Source of the DNA: Gammaproteobacteria bacterium
Lineage (GTDB): Bacteria; Pseudomonadota; Gammaproteobacteria; GRL18
Direction: 5' to 3'
NCBI GenBank assembly: GCA_016744395.1
Contig: JADGEK010000028.1
Location: forward strand, 1-50,223
Length of the DNA stretch: 50,223 nucleotides
Shown here: piece after piece, positions 26,041-35,229 of the stretch
Layout: the number at the start of each line of letters is the position of its first letter
Numbering within the stretch: position 1 is the stretch's first letter
Translations under genes and position numbers: made by a program
The notes under the pieces: generated by a model
The model's input: only the letters and a program-made list of their open reading frames with translations
What the model was told of the DNA's origin: nothing
Databases searched by the model: none

Positions 26041-27822
26041 TTAGGAAGTTATTTTTGGCATATTTTTCAAGTAGAGGTTAATTTGTAATAATCGCATCAT
26101 CATGGTAACAGGAGGAATTTTGTTGGTATATATCACGGAGGATAATCGCCACATTCCAGGTAGCTTCATCCACCACCTGGTAGAAATTGATGTAAAAGAG
26201 TCCCCTTTTATTAAGGACATAATAAATTGTTTCAAGTAAACCTTATTTATAAATGATGACAAACGATCGTCCAAATTTTCAATCAATTGTTCATAAACAA
26301 AAGTTGAAAATAATTCATTTTTAGCCATTTGTTTCTTAAAAAAGCTTGATGCTGGAATTGAATCTTTGGCGGATAACGGTATTTTCTTCAAATCAGGATA
26401 TTTAACATCCAGCACCTTTCTTAAGAGATACTTATCATCTCGCATACTTATAGGTAAACAAGCCACAAAATCCATGATGTCTTCATCCAATAAAGGTCTT
26501 CCCTGTTCAAAGTATCTTAGTTTATTCCCAGTAAATGCATTTAACATATTCCCCAATCTATTTTCGTAATAAAGGAAGTCCTTTAAGTTATTAGCATTTT
26601 TTTCTTCTGCATCCTGATATAATTTAGAAAGTCTTTTCTTAAATTCAAATTTTACATCTTTTATCCTATCTTTAGAAAGCAATTGTCCAAGAAAATAATT
26701 CCTTGATAATTCACACATACCAACACAATCAAAAGCATCCTTTCTGGTAGTCACTATGTTTTTCCAGCCAAAGCATTCATCACCATTTAGAAAAAGAGAA
26801 TATTCAGAAGATAACTTTTCATAAACATCTCTCATACCTGGTGTATCAATCATCTCTGCTCTGCAGTCAGAATTTTCAGAAGCCTCAATAAAGGCATTAA
26901 CCGGTGGAACATCTGGCAGTGCAAACTTAGTAAAAGGCAGCACACTATCATTCGCTAACATTTTTGCTACTGATAAATCATCACCCTCTTTAGTTCCATA
27001 ACTTACCATTGGGATTGTTTCATTAAGCGCTAAAAGAGCACCAAGAATTATTCGTGAATCAGTTCCTCCACTTAAAAAAAGAAATGGTTTTTCTGTTTGT
27101 TTTAAAATTCTTTTTGTTGCCTGAAGAATTAAATCATTACATTCTTCAATAAGCATTTCCTCACTTTTTTGTTCCTCATTTGGAGAAAATTTAAGACGCC
27201 AGTATCGTTCTTTAGAGAAAGCCTCTTCAGAAAACGTTAGCAAGGATGCCTGTTCAAGATTTTTTACATCAGAAAAAAGAGTATGATCCGCATAAAAGCT
27301 TCCAAATGAAAGAAATTCAAATATTGAAGTTACATCAATATTGTCATCATGAGTTACCAGGTTAGATACTTCAGAACTGATATGCACATTATCATCGTTA
27401 TTTACTTTATAAAATACTGGTCTGCTACCACGTCTATCCGTAAAAAAGAAGGCTTTTTCATAGACTTCATCAATAATTAAACATGAATACGAACCACGAA
27501 TTTTTAGTAAAAAATTCATACCTTCACGATTATATAAGTTCATAATCTCATTTACAAAAGACTCTGACACCTCGGTGGCACCAACAATCTCTGATATATA
27601 ACCATCCAAAAACACAGAAACTTTTCCAGGATTTGATATAACAGATTGTGTAAAATTATTATGAGTATTTAATATTGCTTCAAACCACCCGAACACAGAC
27701 AAGTTGACTACCGTTCCCCCTGAACCATTGTCAATGGATTGAACAATACTCTTTCCTCTGACATCATTACTGGCCATAGCAGAAGTATTATAATGGATTG
27801 TAATCCCTGGAATAGAATTCAT
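26041..27822 (-). CDS. Asparagine-synthase-like protein lacking Cys2
   Basis: The 593-residue protein has a class-II amidotransferase-like N-terminal half and a C-terminal ATP pyrophosphatase domain with the PP-loop FLSGGTDSR at 249-257. It starts MNSIPGITIHYN, which aligns with MCSIFG of AsnB but has Asn at the catalytic Cys2 position. The glutaminase is thus expected to be inactive, and the enzyme would use free ammonia or another amine to form an amide on an ATP-activated carboxylate. In polysaccharide loci such proteins are thought to amidate uronic acids; GalNAcA from tviB/tviC is a possible target. That is inference. Confidence 0.8.
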   Translation of the reverse strand: MNSIPGITIHYNTSAMASNDVRGKSIVQSIDNGSGGTVVNLSVFGWFEAILNTHNNFTQSVISNPGKVSVFLDGYISEIVGATEVSESFVNEIMNLYNREGMNFLLKIRGSYSCLIIDEVYEKAFFFTDRRGSRPVFYKVNNDDNVHISSEVSNLVTHDDNIDVTSIFEFLSFGSFYADHTLFSDVKNLEQASLLTFSEEAFSKERYWRLKFSPNEEQKSEEMLIEECNDLILQATKRILKQTEKPFLFLSGGTDSRIILGALLALNETIPMVSYGTKEGDDLSVAKMLANDSVLPFTKFALPDVPPVNAFIEASENSDCRAEMIDTPGMRDVYEKLSSEYSLFLNGDECFGWKNIVTTRKDAFDCVGMCELSRNYFLGQLLSKDRIKDVKFEFKKRLSKLYQDAEEKNANNLKDFLYYENRLGNMLNAFTGNKLRYFEQGRPLLDEDIMDFVACLPISMRDDKYLLRKVLDVKYPDLKKIPLSAKDSIPASSFFKKQMAKNELFSTFVYEQLIENLDDRLSSFINKVYLKQFIMSLIKGDSFTSISTRWWMKLPGMWRLSSVIYTNKIPPVTMMMRLLQINLYLKNMPKITS

Positions 27823-27894
27823 TTAATCATTCCCATATATTTTATTTAACCCATCTAAATTTTATTAAAGACCAGAAGTCATGCTTACGTAAGA

Positions 27895-27922
27895 AGTGAT
27901 AGGTTTCGGGAAACCAGTCACT
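27895..27922 (-). other. Hairpin just after the SGNH-like gene
   Basis: AGTGA-TA-GGTTT-CGGG-AAACC-AG-TCACT folds into two 5-base stems separated by a 2x2 internal loop. It begins one base after the stop codon at 27924 on the reverse strand. There is no T-run, so it is more likely a 3' stability or processing element than a true intrinsic terminator. Confidence 0.4.
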
Positions 27923-27923
27923 A

Positions 27924-29165
27924 TTATTTCTTTGAACTTATAATTAATTCATGTATGTATTTAATATCCTCAGGATATTGTTCAGCGTATAATAGGTGTT
28001 CACTTCGTATATTTTTTAGATGTTGACCAATATTTTCTGGATTTAATAATACTCCAAAATTATCAAATTTGGTTGAATTTTGAGTGTCTAATGAGAACAT
28101 CCTGTCTAAAATCAATGAGCCTACCTCCACTTTAAAGTGACTTGATTCCCAATACCATTTCATTTTAGATTTGATATCACCTTTAACAGGAACACTTTCC
28201 ATGGTAATTGAATTAAAGCCAGAAAAATCCCATATTTTTATTTGATCTTTATTTTTCTGCTTATCAAAGACAATACGCACAATGTCCTTTTTCCACATTT
28301 CATAATCATCCCATAATCCAAATACCCAGATCACTTCAAGGTTCTTTGCATGTGTAGGTGAAAAATACAGAAAAAGTTCAATGTTATTATCAACACAAAA
28401 TGCAACAATTCTTTGAAATGAACTCATAGGCAACAAAGTTTGCTCTATAGTATCTGAAGACAAACTAAAAGATTCCCATCCATCTTTCGCATTGATGGAA
28501 TCATTAAGGCTTTTTTCAACAGCGGCAAAATGCCCTCCTTTGGCTTGTATATTTTGCCATTTACTTGAAGTATCCCTCATCCCATTTTCAAAGTAATTAC
28601 TCACACTCATTTTATTTTGACTGATAATTGTTTGCCAAGAAGCGAGCAAAGCATCAATTGAAAACAAAGAAGTGACAAGATCATTTATTAAGCCCGTAAG
28701 TCCATGAGATTCAGGTACAGTTGATAATCGCTCAAGAGAAAATCCATTTTCATAAATCATATTTGCATCAAACATAAAAAGATCTAAACCCAGAACAACC
28801 CGCCTTAAATCTTTCTGGTTATGCGCATGTTTTAAATATTGTTCAAGCTCATTGATTCTGCCACTTGAAAGCGCCAGATTATATGTTTCAGTTACTTCAC
28901 TATTCCACCCATCATGTTCAGGATCCAATGCGACATCTGCACGGGACGTTCCAAGAATGATATTGACAGGCTTTATTTTGCGCACATTAAATGCCTTACT
29001 CATACGGACATTTTTGAATAACGCTGGTTTTGACTGATTAAAACCTTTAAGTTCCAGTATAGAAAACATTTTAAAAGGGTCAACTATGAAATTCATAGAA
29101 ATAACAGCTAACGATATTGTAATCAATATTAAAAAGGTGCTTTGAAGGTATTTTTTAAAGTGCAT
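27924..29165 (-). CDS. SGNH-like O-acetyltransfer partner of the MBOAT (AlgJ/AlgX-like)
   Basis: The protein has about 413 residues with one N-terminal membrane helix (STFLILITISLAVISMNFIV) and a large periplasmic domain. Its first conserved block is ILGTSRADVALDP, a GTSR form of the SGNH nucleophile block; later LFLYFSPTHAKNLEV. Such proteins sit beside MBOAT genes and finish periplasmic O-acetylation, as in alginate AlgI with AlgJ/AlgX. I prefer the ATG at 29165, four bases after the MBOAT stop; an in-frame GTG at 29195 would overlap the MBOAT gene by 26 bases. No strong ribosome binding site is seen, so translation probably couples to the MBOAT. Confidence 0.7.
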   Translation of the reverse strand: MHFKKYLQSTFLILITISLAVISMNFIVDPFKMFSILELKGFNQSKPALFKNVRMSKAFNVRKIKPVNIILGTSRADVALDPEHDGWNSEVTETYNLALSSGRINELEQYLKHAHNQKDLRRVVLGLDLFMFDANMIYENGFSLERLSTVPESHGLTGLINDLVTSLFSIDALLASWQTIISQNKMSVSNYFENGMRDTSSKWQNIQAKGGHFAAVEKSLNDSINAKDGWESFSLSSDTIEQTLLPMSSFQRIVAFCVDNNIELFLYFSPTHAKNLEVIWVFGLWDDYEMWKKDIVRIVFDKQKNKDQIKIWDFSGFNSITMESVPVKGDIKSKMKWYWESSHFKVEVGSLILDRMFSLDTQNSTKFDNFGVLLNPENIGQHLKNIRSEHLLYAEQYPEDIKYIHELIISSKK

Positions 29166-29169
29166 ATTA

Positions 29170-30711
29170 TTAAAACTGAAAATAAAGAAATTCACTAAGT
29201 TTTGATAGACTCAGCAAAGAAGAAATTAATATAGCTGCAATAACCACACCCCATAGGACCGATGGTCGCCATTGAATGGGAAAAGTATAGGTGTCATCAT
29301 TTTTGCGTAACTCTTTTATACTTTCATAGCAGGGACGATAGTTTTCAAGTAATTGTTGTGTGTTTGGCCAAAACCAGATAATAATAATAAAGGCTAAAAA
29401 CCAGGCCGTACCATATAAATACTCATAAGTGAGGTAGCCACCAGAAAACCCAAAACCAACTGTTTCCATAGTTGATTTTATAAAAACTGGCATGACATTA
29501 AAAGCAGAAGGCAAATTCATCATTGAAGACAGTACATAGATGGCACCATCAAAAGATTCAGCTCTGAAAAACACCCACGCAATAACTACAGCAGTAAATG
29601 TAAGCAGTCTGCTTAAAAATTTATAAATAGAATTTTTCTTTTCTTCAGGCCAGATGCCTCGCCATAAAGTATTGATAATTAAATAGCTTCCATGAAGCCC
29701 GCCCCAAATAATGAAACTCCATCCTGCACCATGCCATAAACCACCCAGTAGCATCGTTAACATTAAATTAATATATCGTCTTTTCTTGCCTAGACGATTG
29801 CCTCCAAGCGGTATATACAAGTAATCACGTAAGAAACGGGAAAGCGTCATGTGCCAGCGGCGCCAGAAGTCTATAATATTATATGCTTTATATGGAGAAT
29901 TAAAATTTATTGGCAGCCTGATCCCAAATAATCGGGCAATCCCAATCGCCATATCAGAGTATCCAGAGAAATCAAAATATAATTGGAATGTATAAGCAAG
30001 TGCTCCCTGCCATGCCATAAAGAAATTAATTGCATCTTGTTGTTCCGCTGCATTAAAAACAGGTGTTGCATATAAGGCAAAATTATCAGCAATCATGACT
30101 TTCTTAAATAAGCCAATCGAAAAAATGGTTAATCCAATGGCAATATTATTTATTTTTAATTTATAAATTGTATCTTTAGCAAACTGAGGCAACATTTCCT
30201 TATGATGCACAATGGGCCCAGCTATCAATTGTGGAAAAAATGTGACAAACAAACAATAATGAAGAAAATTATATTCTCTGGTTTCTCCCCGATAAGCATC
30301 CACCAGATAGGCAACCTGTTGAAAGGTAAAAAAAGATATAGCAAGCGGTAACATGATAGGTGACAAATAAAATTCAAATCCAGTGAAGTTTACAAAGTTC
30401 TCAACGAAAAAATTGGCATATTTGAAATAAGCCAGTAAAGCTAAATTCGCAGTTACACCAAAAATCAATATTTTTTTTAAGTGAACATTTGCTTTGTTTT
30501 GTGCAAGAATAACCCCTATGGAAAAATTAAATAAGATTGAAAAAACAATTAGTATCAAATAAGAAGGATTCCACCAGGCATAAAAAAACAAAGAAGCTGC
30601 AACCAGCCAACTCATAGCAACCTGATGATGCCCTCGTTTTCCTATAATAAAAAAAACCAGTAAAACAATTGGCAAAAAAATAAAAATAAAAAAATAAGAA
30701 TTAAAAAGCAA
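29170..30711 (-). CDS. MBOAT-family O-acyltransferase (AlgI-like)
   Basis: The 513-residue polytopic inner-membrane protein has the MBOAT catalytic His327 in GGLWHGAGWSF and other family blocks: FFPQLIAGPIVHH, FDFSGYSDMAIG and DFWRRWHMTLSRFLRDYLYI. AlgI/PatA-type members pass acetyl groups from cytoplasmic donors across the membrane to periplasmic polysaccharide. The SGNH-like gene follows immediately. Length is slightly above AlgI. The product should be an O-acetylated exopolymer. Confidence 0.92.
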   Translation of the reverse strand: MLFNSYFFIFIFLPIVLLVFFIIGKRGHHQVAMSWLVAASLFFYAWWNPSYLILIVFSILFNFSIGVILAQNKANVHLKKILIFGVTANLALLAYFKYANFFVENFVNFTGFEFYLSPIMLPLAISFFTFQQVAYLVDAYRGETREYNFLHYCLFVTFFPQLIAGPIVHHKEMLPQFAKDTIYKLKINNIAIGLTIFSIGLFKKVMIADNFALYATPVFNAAEQQDAINFFMAWQGALAYTFQLYFDFSGYSDMAIGIARLFGIRLPINFNSPYKAYNIIDFWRRWHMTLSRFLRDYLYIPLGGNRLGKKRRYINLMLTMLLGGLWHGAGWSFIIWGGLHGSYLIINTLWRGIWPEEKKNSIYKFLSRLLTFTAVVIAWVFFRAESFDGAIYVLSSMMNLPSAFNVMPVFIKSTMETVGFGFSGGYLTYEYLYGTAWFLAFIIIIWFWPNTQQLLENYRPCYESIKELRKNDDTYTFPIQWRPSVLWGVVIAAILISSLLSLSKLSEFLYFQF

Positions 30712-30806
30712 AATTCACAACCCAATTTGAGCAATATGTTTATATATAATTAGACTTAAAAAAGGCACTTTCAAATCAATTAAGATGCAAGCACATTATT
30801 AATCTT

Positions 30807-31736
30807 TTAGTTTTTTTCCAGTATAGAAACCAACCATTTATGAATATTTACAGGTAATAATGATGGAAGCATATATTTCCAGTCATTAAGACTTCCATAA
30901 CCATTTTTCATAACTTTCTTAAAAATAACTCTTGCTGCATCCAAGTCTCTTTTCCAATAAGCAATATATCCACGTTTTAGTAATTCACCTGTTGTCAGAA
31001 AAGCAATTCTTTTCTTGCCAATTTTTTTTATATATTCAGGATATTGTTTAATAAAGTCCATTTGAACACGCCAATGATTGATTGCAATTCTGGCATTGGA
31101 CTTTGTTATTTGAACTCCAGAATGATGTCTATAATAAGCCATTACTCGCTCTACTCTAGCTATTCTGAAATGTGTAGCGGCGCGAATCCAAATATAAAAA
31201 TCCATACAAGAAGTCAAATTAACATCAAAAGGACCTGTATAATCAAACACTTCCCGGTTACATAAAACCCCATGAATAGGCCAGCGTGTCGATTGAATCA
31301 TTAATTCAATTTTATTGTCCATTTTTTCATAATCAGGAGGAATAAATGGCTCTTTGTGTTTATAATCACCGACATGTTGCCAACCACAATAAACAAGTTT
31401 GACATCTTCTTCAATTACCTTGTCAAGCATGACTTCGAGAAAGTCGTTATCCCAATAATCATCTGAATCCAGAAAAGCAATATAGTCTCCATCCGCATAT
31501 TTGAGAGCCGTATTCCTGGCGCCAGAAGCCCCTTGATTCTTTTGTTCAATCAAATGAACACCCGTATAACCCTCAACCACTTTCACAGAATCATCCGTTG
31601 AGCCATCATCTACAACAATAATTTGTGTATTCTTATAGTTTTGATTTAAAGCGGATTCAAGTGCTTCGGAAACATATTTCTCATTATTATAACAAGGGAT
31701 AATAATAGAAATTTTAGGGCCATATAATTTATTCAT
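30807..31736 (-). CDS. Glycosyltransferase family 2
   Basis: The 309-residue GT-A enzyme begins with ISIIIPCYNNEKYVSEALES, has DDGSTDDS near residue 42 and the metal motif FLDSDDYWDN near residue 89. A WPIHGVLCNREVF block suggests the acceptor region. It resembles WfgS/EpsO-type polysaccharide glycosyltransferases. It lies between the MBOAT gene and the deacetylase gene on the same strand. Confidence 0.87.
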   Translation of the reverse strand: MNKLYGPKISIIIPCYNNEKYVSEALESALNQNYKNTQIIVVDDGSTDDSVKVVEGYTGVHLIEQKNQGASGARNTALKYADGDYIAFLDSDDYWDNDFLEVMLDKVIEEDVKLVYCGWQHVGDYKHKEPFIPPDYEKMDNKIELMIQSTRWPIHGVLCNREVFDYTGPFDVNLTSCMDFYIWIRAATHFRIARVERVMAYYRHHSGVQITKSNARIAINHWRVQMDFIKQYPEYIKKIGKKRIAFLTTGELLKRGYIAYWKRDLDAARVIFKKVMKNGYGSLNDWKYMLPSLLPVNIHKWLVSILEKN

Positions 31737-31781
31737 AACAGGTTTATTTAATTAATTCGTTCCAAAATATTTGATACTGGT

Positions 31782-32555
31782 TTATGATAATTTTAGTCGC
31801 TTTAATATTTGCGATAGATAGTATTTAAGAGGCAACATAATACTGGATTCATTCGTACCAAAAATAATTTTTCTTTTTAATACAGTAACAGAGTCTGTTC
31901 CAGAAACTTCAATGCGCCTTAATAAAAGCTTATCCATAACTTTCGAATTAAAGCCTGGTCGAGTACTGCAGGCCATTTTAAATCCAGCCTGAGCAACAGA
32001 TTGAATAATATCATCGCTATACAATCCATAAGGATAAGCAAACACATCAATTTCACGACCAAGGTGATGCTCAATTGTTTTCTTGCATCCAGCTATTTCT
32101 TGTTTTGCTTCATTTAATCCAATATCAGTCAATTTCACATGAGTCGATGTATGTCCTCCAAAATCAATACCAGAATTTGCCATTTCAAGGGCATTAGCCC
32201 ATGACATCATCTTCTTGACATTATCACTTCTGGCTTTTTTTAACCATTCACCAGTTTTCCCCATTAGATGACTTACTAAAAATATTGTTGCTGGAATTTC
32301 ATATTCTTTTAAAATTGGCCAGGCATTTGTGTAATTATCTTCAAAACCATCATCAAAAGTTATAATGACACTTTTCTCAGGTGGCTCAATATTATGTTCC
32401 AGGTAGTCCGCAATGACATTAAAACTGACAAAGTTGAAACCCTGTTGCTTTAAAAATAACATATGCTGTTCAAAAAGAGCTGGATTACAAGAAAATCGCT
32501 TATCATGTTGTTCAAGCGATATGCTATGATACATTAAAATAACAATCCGACTCAT
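31782..32555 (-). CDS. Polysaccharide deacetylase (CE4 family)
   Basis: The 257-residue NodB-domain enzyme shows motif 1 TFDDGFEDN (Asp68 catalytic base, Asp69 metal), motif 2 HTSTH (metal His135 and His139), and motif 3 VFAYPYG. It removes N-acetyl groups from hexosamines. It opens with IVILMYHSIS, as do many exosortase-linked deacetylases, but is shorter than the XrtA-type family. No signal peptide is evident; it may act on lipid-linked intermediates or be exported another way. It lies 33 bases after the flippase gene. Confidence 0.88.
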   Translation of the reverse strand: MSRIVILMYHSISLEQHDKRFSCNPALFEQHMLFLKQQGFNFVSFNVIADYLEHNIEPPEKSVIITFDDGFEDNYTNAWPILKEYEIPATIFLVSHLMGKTGEWLKKARSDNVKKMMSWANALEMANSGIDFGGHTSTHVKLTDIGLNEAKQEIAGCKKTIEHHLGREIDVFAYPYGLYSDDIIQSVAQAGFKMACSTRPGFNSKVMDKLLLRRIEVSGTDSVTVLKRKIIFGTNESSIMLPLKYYLSQILKRLKLS

Positions 32556-32588
32556 TACTGTAACCTTTCAAAAATATAACAAGCTTTA

Positions 32589-34052
32589 TCAAACACTGAT
32601 TTTTAACACCTTCTTCCATCGCATAGATTCAGTGGCAATTGATTCCAACGGCAGAAATAAAAATGACAGAATATAACTACCTCCTCCGACAAGTAATGCG
32701 GTTAATATGTACCTAACAGATTGCAAAAAGTTAAGCTCACTGGTAAATAGCAATGAAACGGTTAATAAAACCATTAGTAAAATAGTATTTAAGATCAATC
32801 CTGCACTCAGTATTTTCACTAAACCAGAAAAATCAACTTTTATTGCTTCTGCAGCTAAGTAAAACATCATGACAGCCGTTATAAACTCAACTCCCAGCAG
32901 TCCCCAGGCAATTCCAGGCAAACCGCCCCACTGAAAACCAAAATAAGTAGCCAATATCACCAGCACAAGCCCTATAAGATGCACAATCATTTCACGTCCT
33001 AGTCGATTATGAGCAGCCAGTACGGCACCACAAGGTTTAATGATACAGAAAAACAACCCAGCCATTGATAAAATTTGCAAAGGCTCTGCAGCTAAAAGCC
33101 ACTTCTCACCATAAACAACTCTAATAAATGGTTCCGCCAAAAAAAACAAACCTATATAAACAGGCAATGTATAAACCACCAATAAAGATATCATTTTATA
33201 AAACAGATACCTGGACTTATCCAGATCATCCTGGAATTTAGAGATTTCACGCATGACAGGCATATAAACCGCACCACCTATAATCCCTGATGGTAATCTG
33301 CTTAAGCTATTTGCCTTATTATATAAACCAACCATTGCAGGCCCTGCAATTCGACTGATAATCAGGTTCCCGACTTCTCTTTTTGTATAGTCAATAATTT
33401 CATTGCCAGAAACCTTAACACCGTAGGAGGCATATTTTTTTACTTTTTCTTTATTGAGCCTCAAAAATATTTTGACTGGAGTCAGACGTGTGATCAGCAG
33501 CATCAAAACAATACTACTCAAAAGTCCACCAATAGTCAGACTCCAGACTCCATAACCATTAAAAGCCATACCAATACTTAATAAAGCTCCTATGAATGAA
33601 GCAATAAGCCTAACAATCATCCGTTCTTTAAACATCATTTGGCGGTTTAGCCAGGAATTATGTATATTTATAAAAGGCCTCAGTAAAAAACTAATCGCTG
33701 ATACACGTAACAAATCAATATAAATCGGATTGTCGAACCAGACAGCAAACCATGGTGCAATCAGAAAAAACAAGCTATAGATCAATGTTCCTATTATTAA
33801 CTGGACAGTGAAGACTATCTGAAAATCTTCGGCATCAACTTCCTTTGCCTGAACCAAAGCCAATCCCATTCCACCACCAGCAACAAAGCTTGCCAGTCCA
33901 GTAAAGACTTGAATCGTCACCACCAGTCCAAAATCTTCTGGAAAAAGCAATCGGGCTAACACAACACCAAAAGCAAACTGCATAATTTGTTTTGCTACAG
34001 AACCAGCCAACAACCACTTTGCGCCCTGACGTACCGTTTGACCTATACCCAT
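32589..34052 (-). CDS. wzx: Wzx-type polysaccharide flippase
   Basis: The 487-residue membrane protein has about 12-14 helices and the opening VRQGAKWLLAGSVAKQIMQF...LARLLFPEDFG, typical of the WzxC/Polysacc_synt_3 lineage. The conserved ...GPAMVGLYNKANSLSRLPSG... segment is also family-typical. It moves undecaprenyl-diphosphate-linked repeat units to the periplasm. A single flippase in the window implies the Wzx/Wzy route, although no clear Wzy is visible. It lies between the deacetylase gene and the sulfotransferase gene at 34130-35047, on the same strand. Confidence 0.9.
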   Translation of the reverse strand: MGIGQTVRQGAKWLLAGSVAKQIMQFAFGVVLARLLFPEDFGLVVTIQVFTGLASFVAGGGMGLALVQAKEVDAEDFQIVFTVQLIIGTLIYSLFFLIAPWFAVWFDNPIYIDLLRVSAISFLLRPFINIHNSWLNRQMMFKERMIVRLIASFIGALLSIGMAFNGYGVWSLTIGGLLSSIVLMLLITRLTPVKIFLRLNKEKVKKYASYGVKVSGNEIIDYTKREVGNLIISRIAGPAMVGLYNKANSLSRLPSGIIGGAVYMPVMREISKFQDDLDKSRYLFYKMISLLVVYTLPVYIGLFFLAEPFIRVVYGEKWLLAAEPLQILSMAGLFFCIIKPCGAVLAAHNRLGREMIVHLIGLVLVILATYFGFQWGGLPGIAWGLLGVEFITAVMMFYLAAEAIKVDFSGLVKILSAGLILNTILLMVLLTVSLLFTSELNFLQSVRYILTALLVGGGSYILSFLFLPLESIATESMRWKKVLKISV

Positions 34053-34129
34053 TATAAAAATTTTTCCATCAACAATTTAACCCCATTTGCCACAAGAAAT
34101 GAACATCTTTAGTATCACTAGTACTCTGC

Positions 34130-35047
34130 TTAGTAACCCATTTTATTTGACACATCTTCAACAGAATTCAATACTCTTGCTATCTTTTCAGAATTTCGCC
34201 CGTCCTTCCATTTATCCAAACGGATTTCTGAAAAAGCATTATAGGGATTGGACAAAACAGATTTGCAATGCTGTTCCAGGTGAAGATCAAATTCAAGCCC
34301 AATATTCTGGAAAGCATCCTTGAAACCCCTTACTGGATCTTTTAATAAATCTTCATATTGGATTTCAACCCATTGTGATTCAGGTACTATTTCTCGACCT
34401 TTAAGAATTGCCTCATTCATTACTCTATATTGAAAAGCACAAACATTCTCGATAGATTCATTTAGATACTCTTGCCACCCCCGAGCAATAAAAAAACACC
34501 AACGCTTAAACTGACCGTTTTCAACTTGTACCTCGGCAGGTAAACTATTTGACCAGGTAGCAAATTCATCTGCTTTTCGCCACCCCTCAATCAAAGAATT
34601 AATATTATCACCAGGACTTCTTTTCACATATACAAATCGTGCATTAGGAAACAAAGAAAGCAAATAAGGTAGACACAGACCATTTTGATTGTTTTTATCA
34701 ACAAATTGTAATGTGCCTGTGTGACTGTAAAAATAACGAGAAATAAACTGAGCATCTTCATTAGATGCATCTGATTCTACTAATTCATGTCCACTCCATT
34801 GTCTTTCTTCAAGCGGGTGAAGTGATGCCCACAGATCATAAACTTCTCTTTGCATACTTCCTAATTGTTTCGACTCTGAAAAAGTCTTATAAACCAGAGT
34901 GGTACCAGCCCGAGAACAGCCCAGAATAAAAACTGGACTCTGTGCCAGTTTTTTTTGTCGATTCCACTTAACCTTTCTTAGCGATATCATCCCATTTTTC
35001 CAATGGTATCTGAGTGTTTTTATTATTTTTAGCCTAAAATTTCTCAT
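34130..35047 (-). CDS. Second sulfotransferase-like protein
   Basis: The 305-residue protein has a PAPS 5'-phosphosulfate loop GCSRAGTT at 43-50 and a 3'-phosphate segment RFVYVKRSPGDNINSLI near 136-152. An IQYEDLLKDP block, common in sulfotransferases, follows near 231. It differs from the sulfotransferase at 23883-24833 and probably sulfates a different position or sugar. It is the first gene of the long minus-strand operon and is divergent from the sulfatase-like gene across a 182-base gap. Confidence 0.8.
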   Translation of the reverse strand: MRNFRLKIIKTLRYHWKNGMISLRKVKWNRQKKLAQSPVFILGCSRAGTTLVYKTFSESKQLGSMQREVYDLWASLHPLEERQWSGHELVESDASNEDAQFISRYFYSHTGTLQFVDKNNQNGLCLPYLLSLFPNARFVYVKRSPGDNINSLIEGWRKADEFATWSNSLPAEVQVENGQFKRWCFFIARGWQEYLNESIENVCAFQYRVMNEAILKGREIVPESQWVEIQYEDLLKDPVRGFKDAFQNIGLEFDLHLEQHCKSVLSNPYNAFSEIRLDKWKDGRNSEKIARVLNSVEDVSNKMGY

Positions 35048-35229
35048 TGAAAGCCTTGTATCATCTTCAAAAAGCCAATTATATGGGACTCAAATGGTAT
35101 TTACTGTAGGAATAATATTAAATGTTGACACTAATTGCATCCATCCTGACACAAATGCTTCCAAAATTGATAACATAACTATACTAACCTGGACACAAGT
35201 CCTATGTTGATCACCAAGAAGGGTAAACT

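Noticed and set aside
27895..27922. Hairpin as a rho-independent terminator
   Set aside because: No T-run follows it on the reverse strand.
34899..35210. 103-residue plus-strand open frame
   Set aside because: It lies antisense to the start of the sulfotransferase gene and has no recognisable protein features.
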